Below, in pieces: positions 11,401 to 23,130 of a DNA stretch of 64,000 nucleotides. The notes under the pieces were generated by a model. It saw only the letters and a list, made by a program, of their open reading frames with translations, was not told the origin of the DNA and made no database searches. The stretch covers positions 217,949,396-218,013,395 of the forward strand of contig OY856188.1 of assembly GCA_963693315.1 (NCBI GenBank). Reading direction: 5' to 3'. Source of the DNA: Diogma glabrata (lineage: Eukaryota; Arthropoda; Insecta; Diptera; Cylindrotomidae). The position numbers and the translations under genes were made by a program. Each line of letters begins with the position of its first letter. Within the stretch, counting starts at the first letter, position 1.

Positions 11401-14400
11401 CATACACCCCCTTATTCGTGATATTGGCATATAACAATATAACGATAAAGAGATGTTTACATTTTGAGGAGCATTGATAAAAATAATAAATTTAAAACCT
11501 TGCAATATAAAAAATTATTGTGCAATAAGCCGAGATATTGCACGTGCGAGGGTTGAGGTTGAAAATTAAATCGCACTGGTTTTTAGGATCAGAATTAGAG
11601 TTGTGATCCGGTTTTGCAGAATCCAAAACTGGTTTCGAAGAACAGTGCTGAGGAGAGCTAGATATTATCGGCGAATTTGAAAGTATGTCACAAAGTCAAT
11701 ATTAAATTTTTTAAAACAATTTAATTAACTGTATTGAATCTCAGTTAGCATCTTCGGATATTCAAAAACTATAATTTGTTTATTGCCTATCTTTGTTTAA
11801 AAATTTCTCCCATCTCACGTTTCTAATGTCTCTTCTAATATGCTTTTATTATTAGTATGTTTATTTTTTTATTCCAACTAAATAAATTATTTCATATTTT
11901 TTATATATATATATTATAAATTAAAAATTCTAATCAGATTCAAATAAAAATTGTAAAATAAACTGTCATTTTATGTTTTGGCTAAGTACGTGATCAATGT
12001 CCAATGTTTTGTCGTTATATTTTTATTATTTTTTTGTTTGTTCTTTTTGGTGTTTTAAGACAGCCGAAATTAGAAGTTCAAATGGAAACATTTAAAAATA
12101 TTTTATTGATTATTAAAATAAAATAGACATGATTAGAGTAAAAAGTGTATTATTAATTTAATTTTAATAATTTATTGTTAGTGTAAATGTTTTATTGTGG
12201 GAAAAAAAATTTTTTATTTGAAATTTTCTTTTCAGGTTTTAATTTGTACAGAGGGAAAAGGAAAATAAAAACAATCATTATGATAATAATAATAATAATA
12301 ATAATAAAGTAAATAAATAATTTTGTAGATATTTTCATAGTCATATACTCAGTGATAATATTCCATATAAAAGCTTCTTATTCTTTTCTGGCGCAGTTGG
12401 CTATCAGAAAACATAATTTTTTATTTCTTTTTTAAATACTGGTTTGTTATTTACGACCGTCGTTAGAACTAAAGAATTAAAATTCAAATGAGCAGAGATA
12501 TGACAGCTATGTATTTTTGCTACAATATTCTTTATATTTTAGATAATTGCACTATCTGTAATGTTATAAAAGCTACAGGTTTTCCAGTAGTGCATTAAAC
12601 CAATATAAACAATAAACTAAACATCAACAAAAACCTTAATTCTTCTTCCTTTACATCTATCGTATTATAAAACAAAGATTGTAAGTTTTCCTTGAACACA
12701 TAACATTAAATGATGTTGATTATTATAATAATGATATTATTTTGTATGTTTAAGGGTTAATTTTATTATTTTATGACGTCATCATATTATCATTTTGTCT
12801 AGAAGATTAATAAAACTACATTGTCTGCAAATATCTGTTTGCTTTTTAATAAGAAATTGTTTCAGTATTTTTGAATGGTTAAGCGATAAAAATCAACACT
12901 TTCATCTTCTTTTTACTTTAATGTTATCATAACTTGATAACTTTTTCTATTTGTGTGTGTGCTTTTGTTGAAAGGAATCTTTAAAATAAAAAAAACATCT
13001 AGATTTTGGAGTTGGAAAATTCTTAATATAAAAAGGATATCATAAAATTATACTAAATGTTTTTGATATTGTTATTATTATGAGGAACATAAAAAAATTT
13101 TGAGTCTGTATAGTAGAAAAGAATGTTCGAGGATTTAATTGAAATAAATTTTTGTTGTTTCGTGTTTTTATTGTTGAATGAATTAATTGAAATTTTTGGT
13201 TAATAGAAGGAAAACCTTAATTATGTTTTTTCATAATTATTTTTAATGTTAATTAATTTGCGTCGAAGATATTGAAAGTTATTATTTTAGAGTCATGTGA
13301 AAGGATGACGGTTTTTCAATTAAAAGTAAAACAAATCACCTATTCTGTTTTATATCTTTATGATTACTAAAACAATTTAACCAATTCAATAAAGCTCTAA
13401 AATTACATTTTAGTTTTTTATCTACAAATATAATCTTTGTTCCAAAACAACACTTAATTCTCTAGTTTCATATTGTCTCCAATGAAAACAACACAACAAC
13501 AATGACAAACAAATGGAAAAATTTCAGTTTTTGGTGAAAGCTTAAATGTCTGATATGATAATTAAGATAACGAACAAAACAATATAATATGTTATTTTGA
13601 ATTTTATTTAGAAAAATATAAAAGTTCATTTAACAAGCAATTTCAAGAGATTCTTAACTAAATGGTTTCAAACTTGAAATTTTTTTGGTTTCAATTTTGA
13701 CAGAGAATGACAATGGATGACTTACAAGATAACCGAGATTTATTGTTTTTTTTTTAGTCTTATTCTGCTATCCCTGGGTTATTACATAACTTAACAAAAA
13801 TTAAATCCACTTTGATTTTTTGTTTACTCGTAAAAAAAAAAAATTTTAAATCAGAAACGAAAGGAAATTATATTCCGGTCTATTTAATCTGCTTACATTT
13901 TACTTTTCCATTTCCCAGTTATTTAAGGATCGCTGAATTGTACATTTAAAATTGAATCAATTTTATTTCGAATAACTTCTTTGCCCAATCATGTCTTTTT
14001 TTTCTCTCTCTATTATATTATTTTGAATTAAAAATAGATTAATTTCCTGTCTTTCTCATGATAAAAAAAAGATATTTTCTATTTTCCATATTTTTTTTTG
14101 TGTTTTACCTTTACCGTTTTTATTATTAAAACAAATAAACGAAATAACAAAAGACGGAATCCAAGCTTTAAAAAAAATAAAGGTAAAACGAAGAAAAAAA
14201 AAGAAAATGAAACTAAAAATTTTCATCTCGAATTATTTTTTTTTTAATTTTTATGTTCTCGATTCGATGATGTTAAGATTCTGCGCTATGTAAAACCAAT
14301 CGAATAGAGCCACCCCATTTTCAATTTGATTTAAAATAAAAGCTTTTTGTGTATTAAAGAAAAACAAGGAAAGAAAATCTATTTTTTTCAGTAAAAATTG

Positions 14401-15590
14401 TTTTTCTTATTCGATTTAACAAAAAGAATTTTTTTTTGTTATTTTTCTTCTAAGCCAATTCTATTTTTCTCATCTGTCTTTTGTGTTCGACTTTCATTTC
14501 TTGTTTATCCAATTTTTCATTTTTTTATTTCGTCGAGACGCGCATATAAAATACAACCCCAATTTTCTTCGTTTATTTTGTTCGTTACTAGAAATAATAA
14601 TAATAATAATAAAAATAAAAAATAAAATAATTTTTTTCCATTAAAGATTACAACGAAGAGAATTTTAAATAAAAATAATCTTAAAGGAAAATTAAATTAT
14701 TTCTCCGTCTCGACTGAAATATAAAATTCTTATCATTGTTCTTTTTATAAGAAAGAAAAATATCCATTCTTAAACTATTTCAATTTTTTTTTAACTTTAA
14801 TTTTGATTTTAATAAATTGATATTAATTTTTCACAAACCCAAAAAAAAGACGAAAATATTTTCATTCATGATTTGAGTTTGTTTTTTTATTTTCGGAAAA
14901 TATTGTAAATAAAAATTACACCAAAAGTATGTATAGGCAAAAACTGGAAAAAAAGAAATGAAAATGAACAACAGTGATAAAACGCAACAGGCACAAGCAA
15001 TTTTCATTGTTTTGTATTCGGTGTGTGGGGGAAGGGTTGTTATTATTTTGATTACTATTTAAAATGGCCGATTGTCAAGGTTAATGGCCTAATATCGCGT
15101 ATTTTTTTTTTGTTTTATTTTACTACATTAAATTAAATTTTGGTTGGGAAAAATGGAAATATGGAAAGGAAATTTGTAAATTTTAGTTTCGTTTTTTATT
15201 ACTTTAAATTAGGCAAAATTGTTTCAATTTTGTTTGTTCGGTTATTCGGTTTTACGGATGTCATTAAAATTAATTGCTTTGATAGTTTTAGTTCAAATGA
15301 TTAATTTCAGGGTTTTTTGACTTTTGAGAGACGAACCATTTTGGTTAGCATTAATACAAAATACTTAGAACTGTGATTTAACTAAGTATTTTTATTTTGG
15401 TTTCCTAAATTTATAAGCAGTAAGTGTTAGAGAGAATAACAGACAGCTGCTTACAAATATTTATTTGTGCATACATACAAACGTACTTTAAATCCTATTG
15501 TTCCTTCCCTAGTGATTGCCTTGAGTCGTGTATTATTGTATTGACATGTTGTCATTCTCAGGTTCATTATATGGTTAAACTTAAACTTCA
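8481..15590. other. Long AT-rich region without recognised genes
   Basis: About 7 kb of low-complexity AT-rich sequence. Small landmarks are an (AAT)n run at 12285-12306, a CRE-like palindrome at 12773-12782, an AAT run near 14597-14612 and poly-pyrimidine tracts near 13990 and 14400-14530. The open frames present (10476-10706 minus, 14398-14625 plus) are Asn/Lys/Phe/Ile-rich with no recognisable domain. The region could be intron or intergenic DNA; I cannot tell which. Confidence 0.5.
12773..12782. promoter_or_regulatory. CRE-like palindrome ATGACGTCAT
   Basis: A perfect 10-bp palindrome containing TGACGTCA, the binding site of CREB/ATF-type bZIP factors. A second identical 10-mer lies at 28132. 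No promoter is identified nearby, so function is conjectural. Confidence 0.3.
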
Positions 15591-16240
15591 CACTGAAAAA
15601 AATAAAGTTAAACTTAAGCTAGTTTAAAGCGTTTAAGTAATAACTACCCTGTTTTTGGTTAATTTGTTCAAAATAGGCTATGTTTAATTTAAACTATGCG
15701 TGTTTTATATTACAAAACTAGCTATGTTAATTAATGTTGTGATTTTTTAAGATAACATTGAATGCAAAACTGAAGTGTGATTTTAAAACTCAAGTCTGAA
15801 ACTCAAGTCTGATATGTGAGGCAAATGATAGTGGAATTTTCTGTAGTATTATTAAATGTAAATATATGGTTTTACATATGTAAATAAAAATGTTCATATA
15901 TTAGGATATTATAACTTTTTTTTTTAAAATTTAACATGTGCGAACGGTTGACATTACTATGCAATATAACGATGAACTGGCTAATTTAAATGATGCAAAG
16001 TAAAATCTACTTATGCACCACTAAATTTTTAGGTTCATTTCACCGTATTATTTATTTTTTGTTTTTTGTTTTAGTTTATTTAGTAATGATTTTGCAACTG
16101 CAAAGCAAAACTTTAAACTTTTTTAAAATGGTTTCAGTGAGAGTTTCTTAAATCTTTTTTATAGTAAATAATGGATTGTTAAGGTGTTGTGTTTTCATGT
16201 GGTGCTGAGTTAAAAGTATTAAATATATTTAATAATTTAA
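15591..16240. repeat. Dispersed repeat, copy A (CACTGAAAAAAA-type end)
   Basis: The copy begins CACTGAAAAAAATAA, as does copy B at 31093. Both then share a GCTAGTTTAA segment, an AAAACTAGCTA segment, a TGCGAACGGTT segment (15940 and 31694) and AGTAAAATCTACTTATGCAC (around 16000 and 31923). Spacing differs by large indels. I infer an old non-autonomous transposon family. The right end was not defined. Confidence 0.7.
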
Positions 16241-16290
16241 ACAGTTAATATTACTGCAAATGTGGTATATTATTCTATGTGATATCTTAT

Positions 16291-16740
16291 GTCGTTTTCT
16301 TTTTGCCAGAGCAGAAAGAGTGATTTTTTTTTCATAAAAAGAATATGACAGAATTCGATCTAGTTTTGTAGTTGTGTTTGTGAAACTGTCATTTAATGTT
16401 TTAGTAATTAATTGTATTTAATTAAATAATTTGTATTAGTTTTTAATTTAAAACACGATTTAAACATAAAATTTATTTAAACAATAATATTTCACTTAAA
16501 AAAAATAATAATAACTAAATGTCGTTTTGTTTGTCTACAAGTTTTGAGAGATGTGTAAATGTATTTGTGCAACTCTGTGCAACAACTTGCTCTACGAAAA
16601 AATCTAGATTTATTTTCAGAGCAAAAAGAGTGCTTTTTTTTGTCAAATAGAATACGTAATGTCAAAAAAAATCGATCTAGATCGAAAATGGGCGTGTTTA
16701 GAGCAATTTTTTGGGTAAAAAGAAAACGACATTATACTAC
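16291..16740. repeat. Local repeat with CAGAGCARAAAGAGTG motif and inverted ends
   Basis: A segment CAGAGCAGAAAGAGTG at about 16307 followed by an ATCTAG near 16360 recurs as CAGAGCAAAAAGAGTG at 16617 followed by ATCGATCTAG. The outer ends GTCGTTTTCTTTTTGCC (16291) and the reverse-complement-like GGGTAAAAAGAAAACGAC (16710) are inverted. This suggests an approximately 450-bp element with inverted termini and an internal duplication. Confidence 0.55.
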
Positions 16741-18880
16741 TTTACTTTAGTAAAAATATACAATACAAACAAAAGAACTAATGTATATAGGTACGCCCGG
16801 GGAGGAAGATATGCATTGATTATAAAGACATGCATTGAAAATTGCATGTAAAATTCAACAAACAGTTGTCTGTTTTTCAATGGACATGTGGTTTGAATTT
16901 GAGTGTATTAACAAAACATATTTCTTTTAACAATGCTTACAAGCTGTTCGTTGATTTCTGTTGTTAAATAAAATAAATGAAAACTAAAATTATAATAAAA
17001 ATTTGAAGGCGAATGGTTTGAAATTTAGTGGACTTAATGTAAATACCGTAAAAGTGCGATTTGTGAAATATAAACACAGATTTTAAACAATAGTTCAAAA
17101 AGTTTCTGTTTGTTTCAAGCAAAATGCGTAAAATGTGCGAAATTATAGTTTTTACCAATTAAATAGTTTAAAAGCTTAATGTCAAACTGAAAAAATGTAT
17201 TGAAAGTGCATCAACAATTTTGTCTTAAAAGATGTCGTCTATAAAGGTAAATTATATTCCTTCAAAATTGTTATCTTTAATTAAAATCATCTAAGGAAAC
17301 ATACAAGTTATAACCTTACTAATTATGTACATCAAAGTTGCGCGAATATTTTGTAAAATAAATAAACATCGTTTAAAGTTCAAAATTTAATACATGTACT
17401 ATTTGCTATTTTTATTTATCAGAGTTAAAGTTAGGAGGTTGTTTTGTACCCACGTTGTTTTGTGATTTCCTAACTTTTTTAGTACAAACTTTCAGAATTT
17501 GAGCTAAATTTTTAAAAACGGTTCATTGCTTTCAGTAACATTAACAAAAAGTTGCCAAACAAAATATTATTAATATTTTTTCCAATATGTATAACATTTA
17601 TTTATTTTTACTTTATTTATTTTATTTTTACTTACATATTTTACTCAAAAACAAAAAAGTTTCGGAGGTTCTGTTATTTTAAGTTCAAAGTTATGTTACT
17701 CAAATTTCTGTTATTTTAAGCATTTTTTCAAATTTTCGGTTTAACTGAACAGTGAATTTCTAAAAACAATATTAAACAGACAAAATATACTGAATGCAAT
17801 TAAGTACAATATTAGATTATATATTTATTACAAAATTATTTGGAGATAAAAATATTTGCAAAGCCACTCATATGAAAACAATTATTTTGGAAAATGCTGC
17901 AAAACGAGTTTCAAGCATTTCATTCGTATTAGCATCGCAACGATTTTTGATTTTTTGAGTAAAAACTTCTTTAGGCGAGTTGTACGATTTTGTATGGTGA
18001 AAAATTTATATATTCGAGTTATAGTCACACTAAATAAATATTAAATTTAAAATAAATATTGAGAGGTGAATAAATTGTAATTATTTGTTATATTCTTATT
18101 TTCTTGATTTATAATTTGTTTCTTTTTCTTTTTATTGAATTAAATTTTTGATTTTTAATAACAGTATGTACGTGTGGTATAATAAGCAAAGATTTTGTTG
18201 TAATTTAAGTTATATAAAAAAAATTGGTTATGTCATATTTGATTTGTGTGTTTTTCTTTATAGTTTTTAATATAGAAAATGCAATTGATAGTACGAATAA
18301 CCTAAGTATTGTTGAAATTACTTTATAATATATAATAAATAATTTTACTCTCGTTCTTTTGGTTTATATTTTGGTTCTTTCTTTTTATTAAATATTCTGA
18401 TGTTTTCTCAGTTAATAACAGTGTGTAAGTGTGGTAAAATAAGTAAAGATTTAGTTCTATTTAGCCGATAAAAACACAGCTATCTCACAGTTTTAAGCTT
18501 TCACTTCTGTCGGCAGTCCTCAAGACTGTCTTCTTTTTTTTTAAATCCAGGTTTCGGGTTTAACACGTTTATGTCTTAAAATTTTGATGCAAAAACTCAT
18601 TATTTGAGAAGAAATTTAAAAAAAATTAACTACAAATTGATGGCAACTCTTGAAATTTGTATTTTCGGTAGAGTGCCTCGGTAGAGTTTACACAATAATA
18701 GAATAATAGCAAATACTAAACTATTACGATATTAACTACTAAACTATTACGATATTAACTGATATAATAATACTGTTTTACTATAACAGATAGTTATTCG
18801 ATATTTATGATTTTGATCTATATTATAATGCCCAAATTCTTGTCGTTAAACTTATCCTTAACATTACCTTAAACTTTTCG
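16741..18880. other. AT-rich non-coding DNA
   Basis: No recognisable gene. A perfect 23-bp tandem duplication lies at 18715-18760 (unit ACTAAACTATTACGATATTA plus ACT). Open frames at 16964-17158 and 17856-18044 are short and compositionally biased. Confidence 0.55.
18715..18760. repeat. 23-bp direct tandem duplication
   Basis: Two perfect adjacent copies of a 23-bp unit containing CTATTACGATATTAACT. Confidence 0.9.
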
Positions 18881-18889
18881 GTAGCGCAA

Positions 18890-19190
18890 GACCCTATGAG
18901 TTTGACGTTTGATTTTACATTAATTTCGAATATTAATTGGGCAAAAGTCGATAATATGTTGATTCACGCGACGATGTATGAGAAAGCCAACTCCAAATTC
19001 TCCTCCTGTTGATGACCGCAGTAGTAGAGAGTGTATCCTTTGGTTGTTTCATAGATTCCACTACCTGGCTATCTTAGTTCTTGTAATTCCGCTATATCTA
19101 GTGTGTAGCTACCGCTTTGGTTTGTAAGTTTTAGTAGATCTCCTGGTCTTCTAAGGCCTAGCACGTTCCAGGTTCTCATTTTTAAATCCT
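18890..19190 (-). pseudogene. RTE-like LINE endonuclease fragment
   Basis: On the minus strand, starting near 19180, the translation reads MRTWNVLGLRRPGDL, then IAELQELR, a stop, PGSG, a diverged region with YYCGHQQE, and GFLIHRRVNQHIIDF followed by PINIRN. These correspond to the apurinic-endonuclease-like domain of RTE/CR1-type LINEs: the TWNVRSL start, the LQE motif with the catalytic glutamate, and the GFLV...VIDF strand. Stops and frame changes interrupt it and no reverse transcriptase follows. It is a short truncated relic. The assignment rests on motif recall; a translated search against Repbase-type libraries would settle the clade. Confidence 0.75.
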
Positions 19191-19637
19191 AGTTCGGGTA
19201 CTGTTTCCGAGAACGTTCTTGTAATGAATCCGAGATAATCCAAGGCCAGTGTACAGAATTCATGACCAATAATTTTTTACGGAAATGGAGTGTTAACCCA
19301 TCACCCAACCCAAATTTTCGTGAATGGGTTCGTTCTGCATCTTAGGTTACCAGAAACAAACTTTTTACAGGTTTATATAGCGAGCCGCTTGATCCAAGAC
19401 AGACGCCCGCTCCAAGCCGCCCCTAATATGGAGAACAGACTCTTGAGTTGCATTGGTTATATGGCGCCAATGACTCGCCATGGTGCAGAATCATTTAGTA
19501 TAAGCAGTATTTACTCTGCCCCTCTTAACTACACCAATCTAGTTCTGTTAGCGTTGCCCAGAATGACGAATTAGAAATATGGCTACCGCATTCTATCTCT
19601 CAAAATTATTCCGAGCGTTTATACCACAGATAGAACC
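19191..19637. other. GC-richer segment beside the LINE relic
   Basis: This segment has a higher GC content than its neighbours and an open frame on the plus strand (19290-19574, 94 codons) with no recognisable domain. It lies immediately upstream of the endonuclease relic in the LINE's orientation (minus strand), so it may be LINE 5' untranslated sequence. Confidence 0.4.
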
Positions 19638-19872
19638 CTGAAAAAAAATTCACTAAACTCCAATAAAATTGTTCGTTGTATTAATAAACAATAAATAATG
19701 AGCTACTTTTCATTGGATCTATAAACAATTTATCATTCGTTATTCGAAACCATTCGTAATATTAACAAATTATTTATCGAACCAACGATGTTGTTTATTG
19801 AGCCAACGAAAAGAGTTCAATAATCATTAATGTTTTTTATTTAACTACAATTTTATTGAATTTTATTTTCAG
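19638..19872. mobile_element. Small MITE with CTGAAAA termini
   Basis: The left end CTGAAAAAAAATTC ... AATAAAATTGT is mirrored on the right by ACAATTTTATTGAATT followed by TTATTTTCAG. The body is about 235 bp and AT-rich, with repeated ACCATTCG and GAACCAACGA-like motifs. It has no coding capacity. The termini resemble the CACTGAAAAAAA end of the 15591 and 31093 repeats. Confidence 0.6.
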
Positions 19873-20600
19873 TGAATACATAATACTTTTTTGTGGTATA
19901 AACACCCATGATATCGTTAGTTTAATAGTAAAAACATATTATTCTATTAAACTATCGGCGGTATAAACTTAGCATTAGCAATCATGCAATTATTTCATAC
20001 CTGTTTAAATTTATTTTGTTTTTAATGTATTTAGTGTTTAATTTTTATTTAATGTATTCTTATATTAATTTCTAATAAATGAGATAAAAATCAAGTATTT
20101 CTTTGTTTAGTATATAATTAATTATAAAGATATTTTAACTTAGTAAAAAGTTCAAATGTGTGTTAAACATAACATAACAAACATGCGTTAACTTAACTAA
20201 GAAATAGGTCAAAATTTGGTTTAAATGAACTATAACGCATAGTTTAAGAATGGTTAGATTAAACAAGCCACATTTTTAAAATTCGTTAAAAATAACGTTA
20301 AAAATAGTTTAATACAAACTAACATTTATTAACTATACATAAGTGAATTTGACTAAAAAATTTGTTAAGTTAAATGATTAGCAAAGGTCAAAATAACTAA
20401 GCAATTACTGATGTCATTTATAGTTAAAATTGACAGATGCAAAGTTCTAATTTACTAAGCAAAAGCAAGTGTTAAAGTAACCCATGCAAAATTAATAATA
20501 TTAAACTTGCGCTTAGCTGGTTGAAAAACAACCGAAATTCTTGGTTAAGTTAAGTATGTTTTTTGGTTACAATTACCCAGAAATTTTTTTCAGTGCAGGA
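19873..20600. repeat. AT-rich repeat ending TTTTTTTCAGTG
   Basis: The segment ends at about 20597 with TTTTTTTCAGTG, the reverse complement of the CACTGAAAAAAA end of the dispersed repeats. It also contains GTTAA/AACTTAAC-rich motifs similar to theirs. It is probably a minus-oriented relative or the other end of the same family. Confidence 0.45.
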
Positions 20601-20609
20601 AGGTCCTTT

Positions 20610-21320
20610 TATTTAACGCACATTTAAGTTGATAGATAGGCCAACATTTGTGACAACTCATTTCTTTGCTAAAAAAATATAGCTAAAATATATGCTTTGG
20701 GTTTCTGGAAGTTTTGTACAATTTTTTCGTTTCAAAAATATCACAAAATATATGCTGAAAAAAAGCTCTGGATATCAATGTAAATAAAATTAGACAATAT
20801 AGGGCGGCTACTACATAAAATATTGACCATAAGTTCTAAGAACTCAGGCGTTCTTCAAATTTTTTATACTGAAATCATGTATCCGCAAAACATGCTGTTA
20901 TTCCTAGTTAGACTCTTTGATCTCATCTTTCAGCTTTCAGTTAATATGTTTTAGTCAAGGTTGGACTAATTTTTCCGAATGTCTAAGAGCTTAAGGTTAA
21001 CGCCTATATTGCAAGTTTGCTGCCACATTTTTGTTCCAAAAACTATTTGAAAGAATATGCTGGCAACATGCTCTGAATAGCGATGTATTCAAAAAAGGAT
21101 AAGGCAATTACCACCTAAGCTGGCCATATGTTGAAGAAGCTCAAAAATTTGCATTTTTTTATACAAAAGGCAAATATACGCAAATCACGCTCTCATTCCT
21201 AAGCCCTATGTTCGATTAAGCTCAAACTTCCGTACGATACATGTTTTGACCTCCTCTTCCTGTTAATTTCATCAAAATGTTCTGTTCCTGTTAATATCAT
21301 CATTTCTCTAGATTTCCAAG
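20610..21320. repeat. Two diverged direct copies of a roughly 350-bp unit
   Basis: A first unit (about 20640-20980) and a second (about 21000-21320) share ordered blocks: AAAATATATGC/AAGAATATGC, an AAGCTC/CATGCTCTG block, a GGCGGCTACTACATAA/GGCAATTACCACCTAA block, CGCAAAACATGCTGTTATTCCTA versus CGCAAATCACGCTCTCATTCCTA, and AATGTCTAAGAGC versus GATTTCCAAGAGC. Identity is low, so the duplication is old. No function is apparent. Confidence 0.6.
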
Positions 21321-21329
21321 AGCATAGAG

Positions 21330-23130
21330 ACATGCCAAAGCCGCGGCCCACAGGCCACTTGTGGCACACTGCATAAATTGTTGTGGCCCGCAACACTTTT
21401 CCACACCTACAGTATTTTAATTAAAAAATTCATAAATGCATAAAAAAAATTAATTTATCAAAATACAAAATATACTTATGATTGCTATCAAAAAACATGA
21501 ACTTCCAATGCACAGCCGGGTGTCTTTATCAACCCTTCTCTAGAAACGAGCTACATGTTGTATTGTCGCCAGACTAAAAGGTTATGTTAAAATCTAACAT
21601 GATAAATCTTTTCAACACTTCCATCGAATTGTCGACCAGCAAGCATTATGTTCAAAAGTAATAAAACTATAATAATATATTTAAAAAAGTTGCTAAAATC
21701 GTTAAATTTATCAGGAATTTATGATATTGCTAAAAGATATAGAATGTGATTATGAAGATTTTCATATTATACTGAAGTGCGTGCAATGGAAGCTTTCGGG
21801 TCATAACGTTTTAAGATGATTTTTACAACTGTTGGACGAAATCGTACTTTTTTAGAAATTAAAGATTATGACTGCTCTGAACTGGAAACAGTTGATTGAA
21901 TACAAGATTTGGCTTTCTCAGTTGACATTATGGGCCATCTCAGTCAACTTAATATTATTCTTCAGTACAGCAAAAACCTCCCTTCTAACCTCGTTGTATG
22001 ACCAAATAAATTCATTCAAACAAGGGTATCTACCCTTATGGAAAAACACAATTGAAAAGAGAAAATTCATGCAATTTTTCTAGTTGCAAGACACTTTTGC
22101 TGAAACATCCAGAGTTAATATTTGAAAAATATGCAAAATAACTGAAAATGTTGGTAGACGATTTTGAAAAGAGGTTTTCAAATTTTCAAAGTAGAGAGTC
22201 TCATTTCAATATTTTGTTGAAAATAGTGACGAAAAATTGCAAATGGAGTTTATAGAACTACAATACGAGTATTTATCTGCAGACCGTTTCCCAGTAGTCA
22301 CTGGACCCAACTTTTTTATCTGCCATTTTCCTTGATTCGCCTTTTCGCTCAGGAAACAGTGAAACATGGCGATTGGCTGGGGTCTTGTATAAAAGATTGT
22401 CTGCTATTGTCGAGTCCGACAACCCAAACATGCAAAAACGTCAAACGACAAGGTCATCCTCGTTTTCTAAAACAAATTTCCACCCTCATTAATAAAAATC
22501 AAAATTGTTTTAGTAAATTTACAAGACCCCGGGTAATCGTCAGATTTTGGGGTTTTGCAGCCGGAGTCCAACTCGTCCTTATCGGACTCGTCAAGGATAG
22601 GTGCCTCACGAAGTATAAAATATTTGGTAATCCTCAAATGAAAAGCAGGAATTCATCATTTTGTTATACGCATATTATCCATGTTTGGTAGCATGTACAT
22701 ATATGTGAAAATTTTTTTTCACATATGACGATGAGTAAGACTGCGCACCGAACCAGATTAACTGAAGAACATTTAGCATCGATACAAAACCTCTGATATT
22801 CATAGCCCGATTTATTGGCACCATATGCAAAAAACAATGAACCCTAGCCATATGCAAAAATATGGATTAGTGTTTTTGACTAAATTTTTAAAGTTTGGAG
22901 TTTTCTATAGCGTTAAATATTTTTTAAATTTTTTTACATTGAGTTTTAATTTCAAAATCGGAAGGCTACAACATCGGAAGTTTTGTTCGATATTAAAAAT
23001 TACATCAAGCCAACAACTAATGCCAAATTTTGATGAATTGAAAAATAAAAGACGGTGCAACTTATCCATAAAAAAGAAATTTAAATTTAAAAAAAAAAAC
23101 AAGAACATGTGGCCCACATAATGATTCGTA
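21330..23130 (+). mobile_element. hAT transposon relic (GTF2IRD2/ZBED-like)
   Basis: The left end carries GCGGCCCACAGGCCAC and GTGGCCCGC. The right end carries GTGGCCCAC near 23110, a pattern typical of hAT elements whose transposase resembles GTF2IRD2. Coding relics lie between. No clean 8-bp target duplication was identified, so the boundaries are approximate. Confidence 0.65.
21868..23065 (+). pseudogene. hAT transposase pseudogene (GTF2IRD2-like)
   Basis: At 21868-22083 the translation includes SLYDQINSFKQGYLPLW followed by IEKRKFMQFF, matching the segment after the catalytic core in GTF2IRD2/ZBED-like hAT transposases. Near 22735 KTAHRTRLTEEHLASIQNL matches the C-terminal dimerisation region. 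A second piece near 22985, ILKITSSQQLMPNFDEL followed by RRCNLS, matches the very end of the same protein, after about 180 bp of intervening sequence. Frameshifts and stops separate all pieces, and the catalytic acidic triad is not identifiable. The open frame at 22332-22691 lies inside this relic but shows no preserved motif. Confidence 0.65.

Noticed and set aside
19290..19574. 94-codon open frame on the plus strand
   Set aside because: It lies antisense to and upstream of a minus-strand LINE relic and shows no known motif; more likely LINE leader sequence.
22332..22691. 119-codon open frame
   Set aside because: Located inside the hAT relic between recognised transposase pieces but in a frame without preserved motifs.
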